Shown: positions 1 through 10,042, counted from the stretch's first letter. The stretch: 40,312 bases of DNA from Chloromonas sp. AAM2 (GCA_004335635.1 QAXH01004224.1:33439-73750), one strand, 5' to 3'. The notes: generated from the letters alone by a model not told the origin. Program-made: numbers and translations.

Positions 1-829
1 TGGGAACGGTCACCCTAGGCGGACAGGAGCGGATGCCAAGGCCAGGGCAGCCAAACTGGCCCCTGTATGCCAGTGATTGCTACCAGTCATACAGCTTCAA
101 CAAGCCGGTGTTGGGGTTTAACTGAACCCATCCTGACAACTTGACTCGACATGACTTGGCTCTAAAACTTCCAGTTAATTTGAGTTCCAAGGACAATGTA
201 GCCGAAAATGAGCTGTTTTCCGTGGTTCATTGAATTTGTTCGTTGATTTTGTCGATTTTGTTGCCTCACCTGCTGTAACTACACCTGCGAGCACCCTGTA
301 CTCTGGCATGAACCCTGTTGCCACCGTATCCCTGCTGTCACACACTGGTTCCAGTGTTGTCTCTGAAACTGTCCCAGAACTGACAAACATCTTTTTTTTT
401 GGCCTGGCATGGCCTCTCACCGTGAGATTCGCCACGTACTCCAGCCCCTTGGCCCTGCATGCATGGCACCATGCGCCTGTTAGCTAGGGCGCCGACTTGA
501 ACACAACGGCTTGAGCCACCCTACGCCTGTTTAGCCACACTTGTGCCCACCTTGTACTGCTATGGCTGCACACGAGATGACAACCTTATGGTCACGGCAT
601 TGTGCACCAGCCCTTGTGATCCATTCTAAAACCAGCACCGGACAGAATCTGCCAGCAGTTGCATTTGCCAGGCCACCACACAGGCAGAAACAAACGCTTG
701 ACCAGTCTCCAACTGTTGGCCAAAGCATGTCGTCTGCTTTAGCAACCCCTCTTTTGTATGTAAGGAGCAAACTCCTGCCCGCAATCAGGGCTGGAAAAGC
801 AACACTGTTCAACAATTCAATCCAGCCAC
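1..829. other. No gene supported (left edge)
   Basis: I see no convincing exon here. Open frames on both strands overlap each other and none shows a recognisable domain. The stretch just below 830 would be the 3' UTR of the minus-strand PAN-like gene. A TGTAA on the plus strand near 283 could end a plus-strand transcript entering from outside the window, but nothing else supports that. Confidence 0.4.
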
Positions 830-1751
830 TTACTTGGCTTCCTCAAAGGCCCTGGCTCGAATGTACATGCCCCGGTTGCCAGTCCAGTCACCAGACCATG
901 AGGTAGTCGGCCCCACGTTGTGCTTCAACCAGCCATCAGTGTTGAAGGCAACCGCACCTGCATGGCGTGGTATCCAGCATACTCGTTCACGTGGTTATGT
1001 TTCCTGCCGAGCAGCGGCTTGGACACCAGTCTGCACTTGGCAGGCAACGCAAGCTTGTACTTGTGCACCTGCAGGGGTCGCTCAGCGGCTTTGTTCATGC
1101 ATCCATGCTCAGACCAGCAATGGTGGCAACCAGGACATGTGCGTGGACATGAGCAGTTTGCCATGCAAGCCCATGCAGTGTTTGCTTTCTCAGCGCAGAC
1201 AAGGTCATTCAGCCCTGTGTTTCTTCAGCTCTTGTAATAATACGGCCCTGATTCTGCACCATATTGTTGTATGCGCAGGCGTTCTGCCTAGACTGCTGGT
1301 CTGCCTAACCTATATGCTAGTCTTTATGCGCCTGGACTGCCTAGGCTGCCTATAGCCTGGATATACCTGCATCATGCACTGTATCATGCGCGAAAGCCTG
1401 AGGATCCCGAGGCCCACATGCGATTTTGAGTGGCATGACAGGCCCATGCATGGCAGGTCATGGCTGATACGGCATCATGCCAAATCGCGGAAGTATACGG
1501 CATCGCGATGACGCCCACTTCAATCGCAAAAATGATATCTCTCCCTCACCTAGCCTTTCAGCTTCCACTTTCATGCGCTCGACATTGAAGGGCTCTTCCA
1601 CGATGCGAGTGATGTCGTTGAACGAGCTATCTCGGCCTTGCATAAATATCCACTCGTCCGTCTGCTCATCGTTAGCCCGCTGCACTTCGCCGACCACTGG
1701 GTCGGTGGCAGGCGTGTCTTGCACTCGTTGCTGCTCATTCTCACTTGCCAT
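830..1751 (-). CDS. Small PAN/Apple-like domain protein (two exons)
   Basis: Model: exon 1 1751-1550 (ATG at 1751), donor GTGAGG; exon 2 957-830 after a TGCAG acceptor, stop TAA at 832-830. The junction is phase 1 and gives 109 residues. The protein starts MASENEQQ, has an acidic 30-residue lead, then WIFMQGRDSSFNDI, a helix ending VEAERL, and AFNTDGWLKHNV followed by W, G and MYIR. The order Trp, DS..DI, helix, AFN..GWLK, Trp, GxYxR is the layout I associate with PAN/Apple-like modules of algal and protist proteins. PAN domains normally have disulfide cysteines; this one has none and shows no signal peptide, so a cytosolic or degenerate copy is possible. The end of exon 2 reads AAGTAAGT, so the stop might instead be a splice donor leading to a further exon. 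The 592-nt intron could also hide an exon. The family name is tentative; that the two exons belong together is likelier. Confidence 0.5.
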
Positions 1752-2781
1752 CTGATCTGAAGCTAGGTCGGTGACAGCTAGGTACGACTTCACTGCTAAC
1801 AGACGTCTTCAACCATAAGCTTGCACCGCAGTCAAAGGGCTTTTGTTCTGGCGCCAAGCGCGCGTCAAAAGATGCCACAGTAGGCTGCAGTTACAGTGAG
1901 CTGGTTACACTTCACACTCCGTACATGCCATCACACTCACGTGGTCATGGAACTGACATGGACACTGCTTCACTGTCAGGACAAGCTGAGCGGAAGTGGT
2001 AATGGTGGTAGATCTGGGCTAGGGTAAGTCGAGTGCCCAAGTACTGAGTGAATCACATGCAACCATGGAAAAAGTGAAGCAGAACTCGCATTGCGAGCGT
2101 CTCAAGGGCTCAAGTTATGAACCACGCGTGTGCTGTGAGCTCCAGTATCAGGAAAGCTGTGCCATGTGCCATGATAAGTGTTGCACTGATTTCGCAAGGC
2201 TCCGTGCTCCAAAGTACCTGCAGGTACTAATACCACTAATACTAAAATACTAAACCAGCCGGATACAATCAATCCACGGCCTGCCTATCCATTCGACCTT
2301 CAAACCCACTGAAAAGAAACGCCCTCGTGCACGCAGTCATACATACATATACTTGATCGCTCATCCTGCTGCCCTTGCAGAAACGGTTCAAAAACGGTTT
2401 ATACCACACATAACCTTACGCCATGTACAAGTCCTTACTAAGCACGAAGTGTAAACAGTGTCCAAGAGAGAGTGCGCGGAACCCAAGTCCGACGTAAGCA
2501 AGCGGGCTAGCATGCTTACCCCACTTTGTGCCTGCATCCTGCCTGCAGGTATCCTGCATACTTGTTCGAAAACACTACCGTCACAGAATCTAACATGCAA
2601 TCAAAAACACCTTCACCCTACACTTTGCCTGTAGCCTGCTTGCAGGCAGCTTGCATGTGGATTGAAATAAGTACCGCTAACATAAAAATCACGATATCTT
2701 CATCATACCAGCTTCCATACCCAGCCTACTTGCAGGTAGCTGGCAGGTTCCCGAGTCTGACACGCAAGTACAAGACAAACA
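1752..2781. other. Intergenic: PAN-like gene 5' flank and RING-BRCT gene 3' flank
   Basis: No coding exon is supported. Two minus-strand TGTAA signals (1909-1905 and 1895-1891) could end the RING-BRCT transcript, which would give a 3' UTR of about 0.9 kb; the upstream region of the minus-strand PAN-like gene lies in the same DNA. The right part (2213-2750) holds several short inverted repeats centred on CTGCAGG or TTGCAGG, listed separately. Confidence 0.4.
2213..2750. repeat. Cluster of short CTGCAGG-centred palindromes
   Basis: A perfect 16-bp palindrome, AGTACCTGCAGGTACT, lies at 2213-2228. Related hairpin-like elements follow: TGCCTGCAGGTA near 2541, GCCTGCTTGCAGGC at 2634-2647, and CTACTTGCAGGTAG near 2727 flanked by CCAG/CTGG arms. 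They share the TGCAGG core and lie in the 3' flank of the RING-BRCT gene. They may be remnants of a dispersed repeat or hairpin-forming 3' UTR elements. No function is assigned. Confidence 0.45.
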
Positions 2782-4609
2782 CTAAGTGGCACCCTGGTAC
2801 AGCTTCAGTGGCAGTACTTGGAAGTGCGTCACCTGCGTGCACACACGAACACACGCCTTGTACACCCCTTGCAGCAGTGCCGCGTTTGGTTGGGAAGCTT
2901 CACCAGCCTGCTGGAGAGGGCATCCAGGCACACCCACTAGAATGCTATTGAGGCATACAGAGAGCAGGTAGATTGCAGAGGCCTGTGCACGTGTGGGACT
3001 CACGCTGTCCTTGACCCAGTCTATGCGTGTAGGCGGCACGCCCCAGCGCTCCTGTAGCTGTGCCCGCTCCTCCGCCCTGGCGCCCTCCCCCACCAGCAGC
3101 ACCAGCGGCGCCAGCCCCGCATCCCCACTAACCCCGTCCGCGCCCGCCTGGCCTGCAGCCTGCTGTGCTGCCACTGCCTGCCTGCCGGCACCAGCCGCTC
3201 CCTTACCAGCCGCCTGCCGGCGGCGCAGGGCAGCAGCCAGAAGCGGCGGCAGGCCATCCTGGTCAGCTGCGGCTGCTCCAGCTGCGGGCGCCCCAACTGC
3301 TCCAGCGACAGCGGGTGTGGGGCTGCGCACCGGCCGATGCACCTGCTGGGCACCTCCCAGTTGCAGCAGGTGCAGCAGACCGTCACGCTTGGTGGGATCT
3401 GTGTGCAGACGGGCAAACCAGGCTGCCTCAGCCTCAGCTCACCGCACCTTGTGACACCAACCACACACAACCAACAAACAAAACAGACGTCAACTGCAGC
3501 TCTTCTCATTCCCTGGCAACTCACACCCGGTATCCATGACCCAACGCTTTGCGCCGCTGAGTCTCACAGTCAATTACTCCGACGTTGTTGTCTTCCCATC
3601 ACTCCTAACCGTACCAGCTTAGCAAGCCTCAGGCGCACCTGGCATGCTGCTCGCCACCAGGTGGAACCTGACCCCCTCGAACAGGTGGCAGCCCTGCCCG
3701 TCCAGCCGCCGCTGCCGGGCCCTTGCCGGGCCGCCCACAAGTGCCAGCTCGGGCAGGCCTGCCGCAGCGGCGGACCCCTGCGTGTACGGGTCACCCTGCA
3801 TGCCATGCAGTAAGGGGGAGGCGGTAAGTTGGTCGCTCTGCATGCCGTGGGAAGAGCTGAATGTGTTGCGCGGGGCAAGTAAGATAAATCCCGGGTAAGC
3901 CTGGGCTGCCTGGCACAGGGACGCTGCCTTCCCAGACCTTCCCAGACCGCTTTCTGGTCACTATCTGCTCGCACTATTTGTCTGGTCGTGATAGAAGCAT
4001 GTTGTGAAACAAGAGTGACACACTAGGAACACTACTACACAGCAGACGCATACGTACCATGTCACCCAGCACTAAAGGTGTGCATCGTGTGTGGTGACTG
4101 ATGAGTTGGGATCCCGGTCATCAGGCCCTGCGCACCTTGACCATGTAGTCTGCCTCGTCCAGCCACTCGCCCACCCTCATGCTGTCCACTGCCCAGGCGT
4201 CTCGCACCACGTGGCAGCCGCACAGCAGCGCCTCCAGGTACCGCAGCGTGCGCTTGACGGCGCGGCCCGCGTGGTCACACTGAACCACGGAGTGAGTGAC
4301 CTCCCTGAAATGGACAGGGACGGAGAAAACCCTGGCATGGCAGATCAATACTCATGCCCACAGCCAGCGCGTGGCCTTCGTGCTGGCATCAACCAAACAA
4401 GCACAAGACATAAAAAGACACAACAGGTGCCTTAACAGGCAGTAGTCACAGGCGGTGTGTCAAAGCGGATGATATGTGCGTGTGTGTGTGTGTGACTGAG
4501 AAACTGACCGTGTGACATCTTGACTGATGGCTGCGTTGGGTGTTCGTTTGCAATACGAAGCGAGCTGTGCCCGGATGGGCCCTTCAACAGCCACTAGGCA
4601 TAAGTGCAC
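2782..4609 (-). other. Tandem BRCT exons 4-8 of the RING-BRCT gene
   Basis: Exon 4 (4609-4509) carries the first strand and helix of BRCT1 (VHLCLVAVEGPIRAQL). Exon 5 (4304-4136) carries its core (EVTHSVVQCDHAG, RTLRYLEALL, W927, GEWLDEADYMV). Exon 6 (3795-3639) is the inter-BRCT linker with a GGPARAR segment like the GPKRAR linker of BRCA1, and the start of BRCT2 (LFEGVRFHLV). Exon 7 (3398-3004) continues with LLHLLQLGGAQQVHRPV, an Ala-rich insertion of about 80 residues, LVLLVGEG and RIDWVKDS. Exon 8 (2832-2782) ends the fold. In BRCT1 the phosphate-binding pair Thr-x-Lys of BRCA1 appears as T909-x-R911; the Ser-Gly of the first loop is not obvious. Phosphopeptide binding is therefore plausible but unproven. 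Confidence 0.85.
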
Positions 4610-7600
4610 CTGCACGATGAGGGCGGGAGAGCCATGAAGCAGGCAGAGGAAGACAGATGACCAGGCCTGTCGCAAGACGCAAGCGCTGCAAGCGAGTGAA
4701 ATGACCAGAAGACATTGGCAGGAGTTGATGGCTCTCTTCTTACTATGGGTAGTTATACGACAGTTAATCAAACGAAGTGACACGACAACACTCACTGGTC
4801 TTTGACCGAACGTTTGGGAGTTGACCACATTGCCGCCTGACGGCGCGCACATCAGATGAGTGGACGTGGCTTGCGCTGGAACCGCACTGCCACTAGGAAT
4901 CCCGTGCAGCGGAGTTGGTGCTGGGTTATCACGCTCGGCCGCCTTTGCTTCCGCTGGTTCTGTTGCCGGCGCGGTACCTTTGTCCAAGGCAACGCGCAGC
5001 AGGTCCGCCACTGATGTCGAGTTACCGCCCTGCTGCCCAGCATGCACAGCTCCCATTATGCCTTCGTTCGTGGCTTTACTGACTGGAGGAGTTGGTCGTG
5101 TTGTCCCCTGCACGTGTCCGCCATCGACAGGTGGCGTTGTTCCATGCACAGTTGAACGAGCGGGCTTGGTGGTGGGCGGGGCTCGCCGTTTGTTCGCGGC
5201 CTGCACTTTCTGCGCCCCCTGGCCAGCGTTTGCCGCCAAGCCCGACCCGTCGCTGACGCTGTCTCCAGCCACTTGCATCGCCTGCAAACCACGTTTGCCT
5301 TTGCCGCGCTTGCCAGCTGAGGGCTCTGGCTGCTGACATTGGTCTCCTCCACCGCCATCGCCTCGCACAGGTGGTTCTGCTGCGTCTCCCGGACCACAGC
5401 TGCCCGGTGCTGCTGCTTCTGCTTCTGCCGCATGCTGTCCTCCTGAGCTGTTGTCCGGCAGGCGAATCGCAGCATCCGGGCTTGGAACAAGTGCTTGCTG
5501 CCCGCTTGCCGCCTGTTCACCTATGCCATTGTTTGCCAAGCCAGCTCCTGAAAGGCCGGTGGTGCTTGGCAGTGCTGCCGGTGGCACTGCTGGCTGCTCA
5601 GACAGTGGTAGCAACACTACTGACTGTACAGGCAGCGTCTGCTCAGCCTGCTTGCGGCGCCCTGTGGCCGCACGACCAAGTGGCTTTTCTTTAGCCTGTG
5701 CTGCCTGCTTAGGCCGTGCCCGCTTGGCTGCTGCACCGTTGCCACGGCGCTGTGGAGCCCGCCGTTTGCGTGCAGGCAAGGGCGAGGAGGAGCGGCCACT
5801 GTCAACAACGGCCACTTCAGCACCCTCCAGTGCACAGTCAACGCCTTCCTGCTGCCCGGTACAGTCCGCTGCCTTGCCTTTATGAGGTTGCTGCTGCTGC
5901 TGCTGATTGCCCTGGTCTATGCATCCATCCTTCTGCTGCTGCTCCCTTTCATCAGCTGCGTCCACTCTTTCATCAGCTGGGCCAAAGGCACAGGCGGCAG
6001 CAGTAGTGGAGGTTGGTTGCTGAGCAGGAAGAACAATGACCTGCATGTCACAGCCGCTGACTTGCTTCTGCACCCCCTGAATACACTCCCCAACCTCCAT
6101 GCCCTGCTCTCTGGGAGCCTCATCAGGCAACACGCCAACACATGCTCCACTCGCAAGCCCTCGCTCAGCCGAAGCGCTTACCATTGCCGGAGCAGCGGTC
6201 TCCAGTGCGTTGGCAGCCTCACCAATGCTCAAAGCAAGACTGGGAGCGGCAGGCTCAGGCTGCTCTGGGCAATGAGTCGGCCCTGGTACACTGAGCTGTG
6301 CTGCTCGCTGCACACTGGCGGTGCCAGCGGTAGCAGCAGCTGTGGTGCATGCCGTCAAAATTGCCGATACACACACAGTAGGGGCAGTGTTGACAACGGA
6401 TAAGTCCGCCATCCCGTGAAAGCTTGCAACACGGCCAGAGTCAGTGGCACTTTCAGGTATCTGGTGTGCCTCCAGATCTGCATGTAAAGCCCACATGGCT
6501 CGCAGCTGTTGCTCCATTTTTGAAACGGACCGCTCCCCTTCAAGCATTGGTAGAATGGCCTGGACCGCTGCCTCCTGATCTTCCTCTGACGGGATTGGTG
6601 ACAGCAGCCATGCTAGGTTGTTCTGCATCTGCTGGCTCACCCATGCCTCCACAGCTGGAGGCAGATCCAAGGTGGGTCCAAGGGAATTGCCTGATCGGGA
6701 GGCAAAGCTGGCTGCGGCTGCATTCACTGTACGGACGCTGCCGGCTGCCTCAGCACCTGTGCTACCCCCACCAGACCTGGCCATGCACTCAGCTTGCTGA
6801 GGGACATGGCTTGTGTGCAGCTGGGTGGTGAGAGGCTGTGTGGTGGCGGGCGGCTCTGCACTGACAATGGGCTGTGTGGGCAGTGGCTCTGTAGCTGGTA
6901 AAGGGCCGCTGCTGTGCAGGGCTGCAGCCCTTGAAGCATAGGTTCCTGCCACAACATCGGTATTGGCTTGTGGTAGTGTTGGTGGTAGGGGTGCTGATGC
7001 TAGCAGTCCGGCAGAAGGGTGAACCTGGGGTAGTGGTGCCGGTGCTGCTGGTGAGGTTTGTGGGTGTGCACCTTGTGAGCTGATCAGTGCCTCCAGTTCA
7101 CAGTAGCGCTCAATTACACTGCGCAGCTGGTAGGCTGGCTTGAGGTCTTTTTTCCAGCCTGGGTGGTGGCATATGGGGCACTGGGAAGCGGTGATGCCAG
7201 GACCTTCCATTGTGCCACGGACACATACTCTGCAGTGGACGAGGCATAGCACATGCTGGATGTACAAGATTTGGCAATGTGCGTTAAGTGGCCTTCTTGC
7301 CAGAACGCGCCCAATGCCATCTCCCTTGTCAACGTGCATGCAAGTCAGGGTCCTTGCTTGTGTGTACATAGAGTGGCCAGATGGTGGAGTGTCAGGCTAG
7401 CGACGGTGTGCATGTACAGTGTGTCGCTGGCGGGTTAGCGGGTGTCCTTGGCAGGTGGCATGTCAGGCAAGTTGCGGTGCGGAAACCTTGATCTGGAAGT
7501 GCAAACTGATCCAATGCCTGTGCTCCTGACTGAGGCTGCAATGGCGTGTATTAACAAGGCCGTCGTTACAAAACACAGTGGACAGTAAGGTGCCAAGATT

Positions 7601-7875
7601 GGCCATGCTGTGCATGCTGAGTCACCTAGGTGCACTCACAAGCAAAAGTAGTGGCCACATCCAGGATTGAAGCTATGGGGATCCTCCATCAATTGGCGGC
7701 TGCATGAACAAGGCAGGCACCATGCAGCACAGACGTGGGGCAAGCCACTTGCACGCGAGCGATGATGAACTAGCCAGGCAAGAGGATGCCCCAAGCCTTA
7801 CCAGAGAGGGCATGTGAGGTTCTTTTGAAGGCCGGCAAGAATCTGCTTGAACGCCTGTCGCTTTGGGGCCTCCAT
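2782..7875 (-). CDS. BRCA1/BARD1-type RING and tandem-BRCT protein, likely E3 ubiquitin ligase
   Basis: Eight exons: 7875-7802, 7699-7640, 7229-4796, 4609-4509, 4304-4136, 3795-3639, 3398-3004, 2832-2782. All junction phases agree: 3441 nt, 1146 residues, ATG at 7875, stop TAG at 2784-2782. The RING (residues about 18-66) has C22, C25, C39, H41, C44, C47, C62, C65 and reads CPLCRQLMEDP, CGHYFCLVC, CPIC, followed by the helix typical of BRCA1/BARD1 rather than generic RINGs. Residues 90-850 are low complexity, rich in Ala, Pro and Gln, with basic patches (RKRRAPQRR, GKRGKGKRG) likely to act in nuclear import. BRCT1 spans about 857-948 (RTLRYLEALL, W927, LDEADYMV). BRCT2 spans about 984-1146 (LFEGVRFHLV, W1126 in DWVKDS, ending VLPLKLYQG). 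Family members ubiquitinate histone H2A and act in homologous recombination. No PHD-type zinc module or ankyrin repeats are visible. Whether it is the BRCA1 or BARD1 partner is unclear. Confidence 0.9.
4476..4494. repeat. (TG)n microsatellite in an intron of the RING-BRCT gene
   Basis: A GT/TG run lies in the intron between BRCT exons 4 and 5, about 15 nt past the exon 4 donor. It reads as CA repeats on the coding strand. Confidence 0.7.
5889..5950 (-). repeat. CAG/CTG trinucleotide run (poly-Gln in the RING-BRCT protein)
   Basis: CTG runs on the plus strand encode a six-glutamine run within GNQQQQQQPHKG and nearby Gln codons in the disordered middle of the RING-BRCT protein. The run is short and interrupted. 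Such repeats are common in algal low-complexity proteins and are likely length-polymorphic. Confidence 0.7.
7640..7875 (-). other. RING-domain exons 1-2 of the RING-BRCT gene
   Basis: Exon 1 (7875-7802) encodes MEAPKRQAFKQILAG and ends inside the second RING cysteine codon (TG, completed by C of exon 2). Exon 2 (7699-7640) encodes RQLMEDPHSFNPGCGHYFC and ends at a perfect GTGAGT donor. Exon 3 resumes at 7229 with VCVRG. The RING is thus split over three exons by introns of 102 and 410 nt. A naive long frame starting at 7369 misses the whole first half of the RING. The ATG at 7875 is chosen because it gives the short helix that normally precedes this RING class. Confidence 0.88.
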
Positions 7876-8104
7876 GGTGCAGGAATTGGGCCGCCTTGTA
7901 GGACATCAAAACTTCTTGGACGGGGTGGTAGCGTGCATCGTCGACGAGTGCAACAACTATTGCACAAATGCAGGACATCCGTGACCTGTCGGATCAATTT
8001 TGAATGCACATGGTTTTGGTAGTTTGGCAGTTTCACAACGTTTTGAGTAGGTTGGTTTTAGGCAGAAATGCATTTGCGCCGGCACCCCAGCTGCAGACAA
8101 CACC
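7876..8104. promoter_or_regulatory. Divergent intergenic region shared by the RING-BRCT and HMG genes
   Basis: The start codons of the minus-strand RING-BRCT gene and the plus-strand HMG gene are only 229 bp apart, head to head, so both promoters and 5' UTRs must fit here. I see no clear TATA box. A shared bidirectional promoter, and so co-expression of a DNA-repair gene with a DNA-packaging gene, is an inference from geometry only. Confidence 0.55.
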
Positions 8105-9639
8105 ATGCAGGCGTCACGAGGATTAATGCGCAACCCGAGGGTGCAGGCCGCTCCATGCAGGCCGTGCTCAGCGCCCTTGCTGCGCCCAGCCCGAGGGTCC
8201 TTGCTGGTTGTCGGAGCCGCGAGACCAGTGGAGAAGCTCAAGCGTGCCCCTTCGGCGTACAACTTGTTCTACAGGGCTAAGTACCAGGACGTCCGTTCAT
8301 CTCTGGCTTCAAAGGGCATAGATATTACTTTGGCCACCTGCGCTTCAGCTATTCGGGAGCTATGGTCCGCCACGCCCGCGGCCCAGAAGGCACAATATCA
8401 GACTGAAGCTATGCAGATCAAGGCTGACCTGGAAGCTGCTAGGTGGGGCGCGTTGTCTGCGGGCCTGGGTCAATGCACAAAAAGGATCTGCAAAGGTCAA
8501 CATTATGCCATTGCGAACAGCGCGATGTACAACCAGTGCTACACGTCAAAGGGTTGTGCTTGCCTCCTGATATCTTTGCCTGCATTTGTCCGATGACGCG
8601 TCATCTGCCAAGGGGTTTCAAGCGACAAAAAATGTCTCTTCGGCGCCGGCACTATTTCTGCGCATGCAGGGCTGCAGGCACATGGCAGCCTCCAAAGCCC
8701 AGGAAGGCAAAGCGCACCGGCCCGCCACGGCCAATGACGGCCTACGCTGCATTCACCAAGCAGGAGTTTGCCGGATTCAAGGTAAGCCTCGGCTTCACAA
8801 CCAACGCATCGGACAGTCAGCATCATTAACAGCACCAACAGCTCAAGCATTGGCCGACACTTGTACTGATCTGCCGCTGATTTGAACCCTAGCCTCCGTC
8901 TCCAGAGACTCGTCGCGTGAGCCTGCAAACGGTGCCCGATTGGCTTATGATTTCAGGCCCTGCACCCCGAGGCGAAAGTGCCCGAAATCGCAAAGATGAT
9001 CGGAGCCAAGTGGGCCTCCCTCCCTGAAACATACAAGCAAGCTCTCAAGGACAAGGCAAACAAGGAGCTGGATGCTTACAAGCTGGCTAACCCACCTTCA
9101 GCATCAGATGGCGCCCCTGCCCCAGCTGCCGCTCCCAAAGCCGCACCCAAGGTGGCACCCAAGGTGAGCAGCAGCATGTAGAGTTCAGCATGTTCACGCA
9201 GGGATGCATGGCGGGTGGCTGTGCATACTGACGTGAGTCATCAAGAGCCCATCTACAGGCCAGTGTTATGGAACTGTGCCATGGAGGCCTGGCCGTGCTG
9301 CACCTCCTCTTCCGGAGGTCTGAGTTACAATGTGTGCAGGCAGGCCTGCTGCAAATTGTTACCATGGCTGGGATGCTCATGTTTTCCAAACAATCCTGCT
9401 CTTTTTGCTGTACACATCAGCCTGTTACCTGTGCATGCCTTTTGCTGCAGGTCAAGCCAACGGCTTCCACCCCTGCCACACGCGCAGCTACCGTTGCGGC
9501 TGTACGCAGCACCACCCCATCAGCTGCCCCAGCACAAACCAAGCGCAACACTCCAGCATCAGTCAAGGCCGCCACCCCCACTGTACGGGGCACGCCAGTT
9601 CGGTCAGCATCCGTGGCCAAGAGATCTCCTCCCAAGTAA
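8105..9639 (+). CDS. Organelle-targeted protein with two HMG boxes and H1-like tail (TFAM/Abf2-like layout)
   Basis: Four exons: 8105-8442, 8670-8781, 8957-9163, 9451-9639; phases agree; 281 residues, stop TAA at 9637. Residues 1-42 are rich in Arg, Ala and Ser, with no Asp or Glu before residue 43, and include LLRPARGSLLVV, a typical mitochondrial or plastid presequence. HMG box 1 (about 47-112) reads RAPSAYNLFYRAKY with W87. HMG box 2 (about 132-200) reads RPMTAYAAFTKQEF, then ALHPEAKVPEI, W169 and LPETYKQALKDKANKEL. Residues 203-281 are Ala/Pro/Lys-rich with repeated TP and SP beside basic residues, like a histone H1 tail. HMG boxes bind the minor groove and bend DNA; a transit peptide with two boxes matches mitochondrial TFAM and yeast Abf2. 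A role in packaging organelle nucleoids is inferred. A nuclear HMGB protein with a misjudged N-terminus is the alternative. Confidence 0.88.
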
Positions 9640-10042
9640 ACACAGAATCAACAACAATCTGGTCCGACAGCCGCTTGTCAACCTTGATGTGCGCATCCAG
9701 CAACACAAGCTCGATGGTGCCGCTGTCCCGTTCAGAATTTAAGCGTTGCTGTGTAGTGTCGTATGTCATGTTGCCCTTAATGGCTGACTTTCGAACCGTC
9801 GCTGAACTGCACCTGACAAAACTGGGGATGAGGTGGGCCCTCGAATGCGTTTTGCAGCTTATGTTCAGGCCATGACAGTGACGATGACCGGTGCCATCCA
9901 ACGACTTCGCTGTTAAGCGCATCTGAATTCTGACACGGGTCTGAGTTTTGCCGGGTTGGTTTCCCTCTGTCCACGTGATTGATGTCTTTCTTTTTGTGGG
10001 CCCTGAACAGAAGCAACCTGCTATCTGACCCAGCTGCCCTGG

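Noticed and set aside
531..815. Minus-strand open frame with Cys-rich end
   Set aside because: No domain, overlaps an equally long plus-strand frame, no splice support.
5371..6006. Plus-strand frames opposite the RING-BRCT exon 3
   Set aside because: Mirror images of a GC-rich low-complexity exon; no domain and no codon-phase logic.
4460..7369. A single long open frame of 969 residues on the minus strand as a stand-alone gene
   Set aside because: Its first 46 residues are intron 2 and its tail runs through introns past 4796. The real protein starts at 7875 and splices through the BRCT exons.
7700..7740. A 21-nt intron, or an unspliced CLPCSC reading, as the start of the RING
   Set aside because: The 102-nt intron 7801-7700 gives a canonical RING with proper donor, acceptor and phase. 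A 21-nt intron is implausibly short.
2782..7875. A functional link between the BRCA1-like gene and the centrosome-like giant gene because animal BRCA1 acts at centrosomes
   Set aside because: They are separated by two other genes and nothing in the sequence supports a link.
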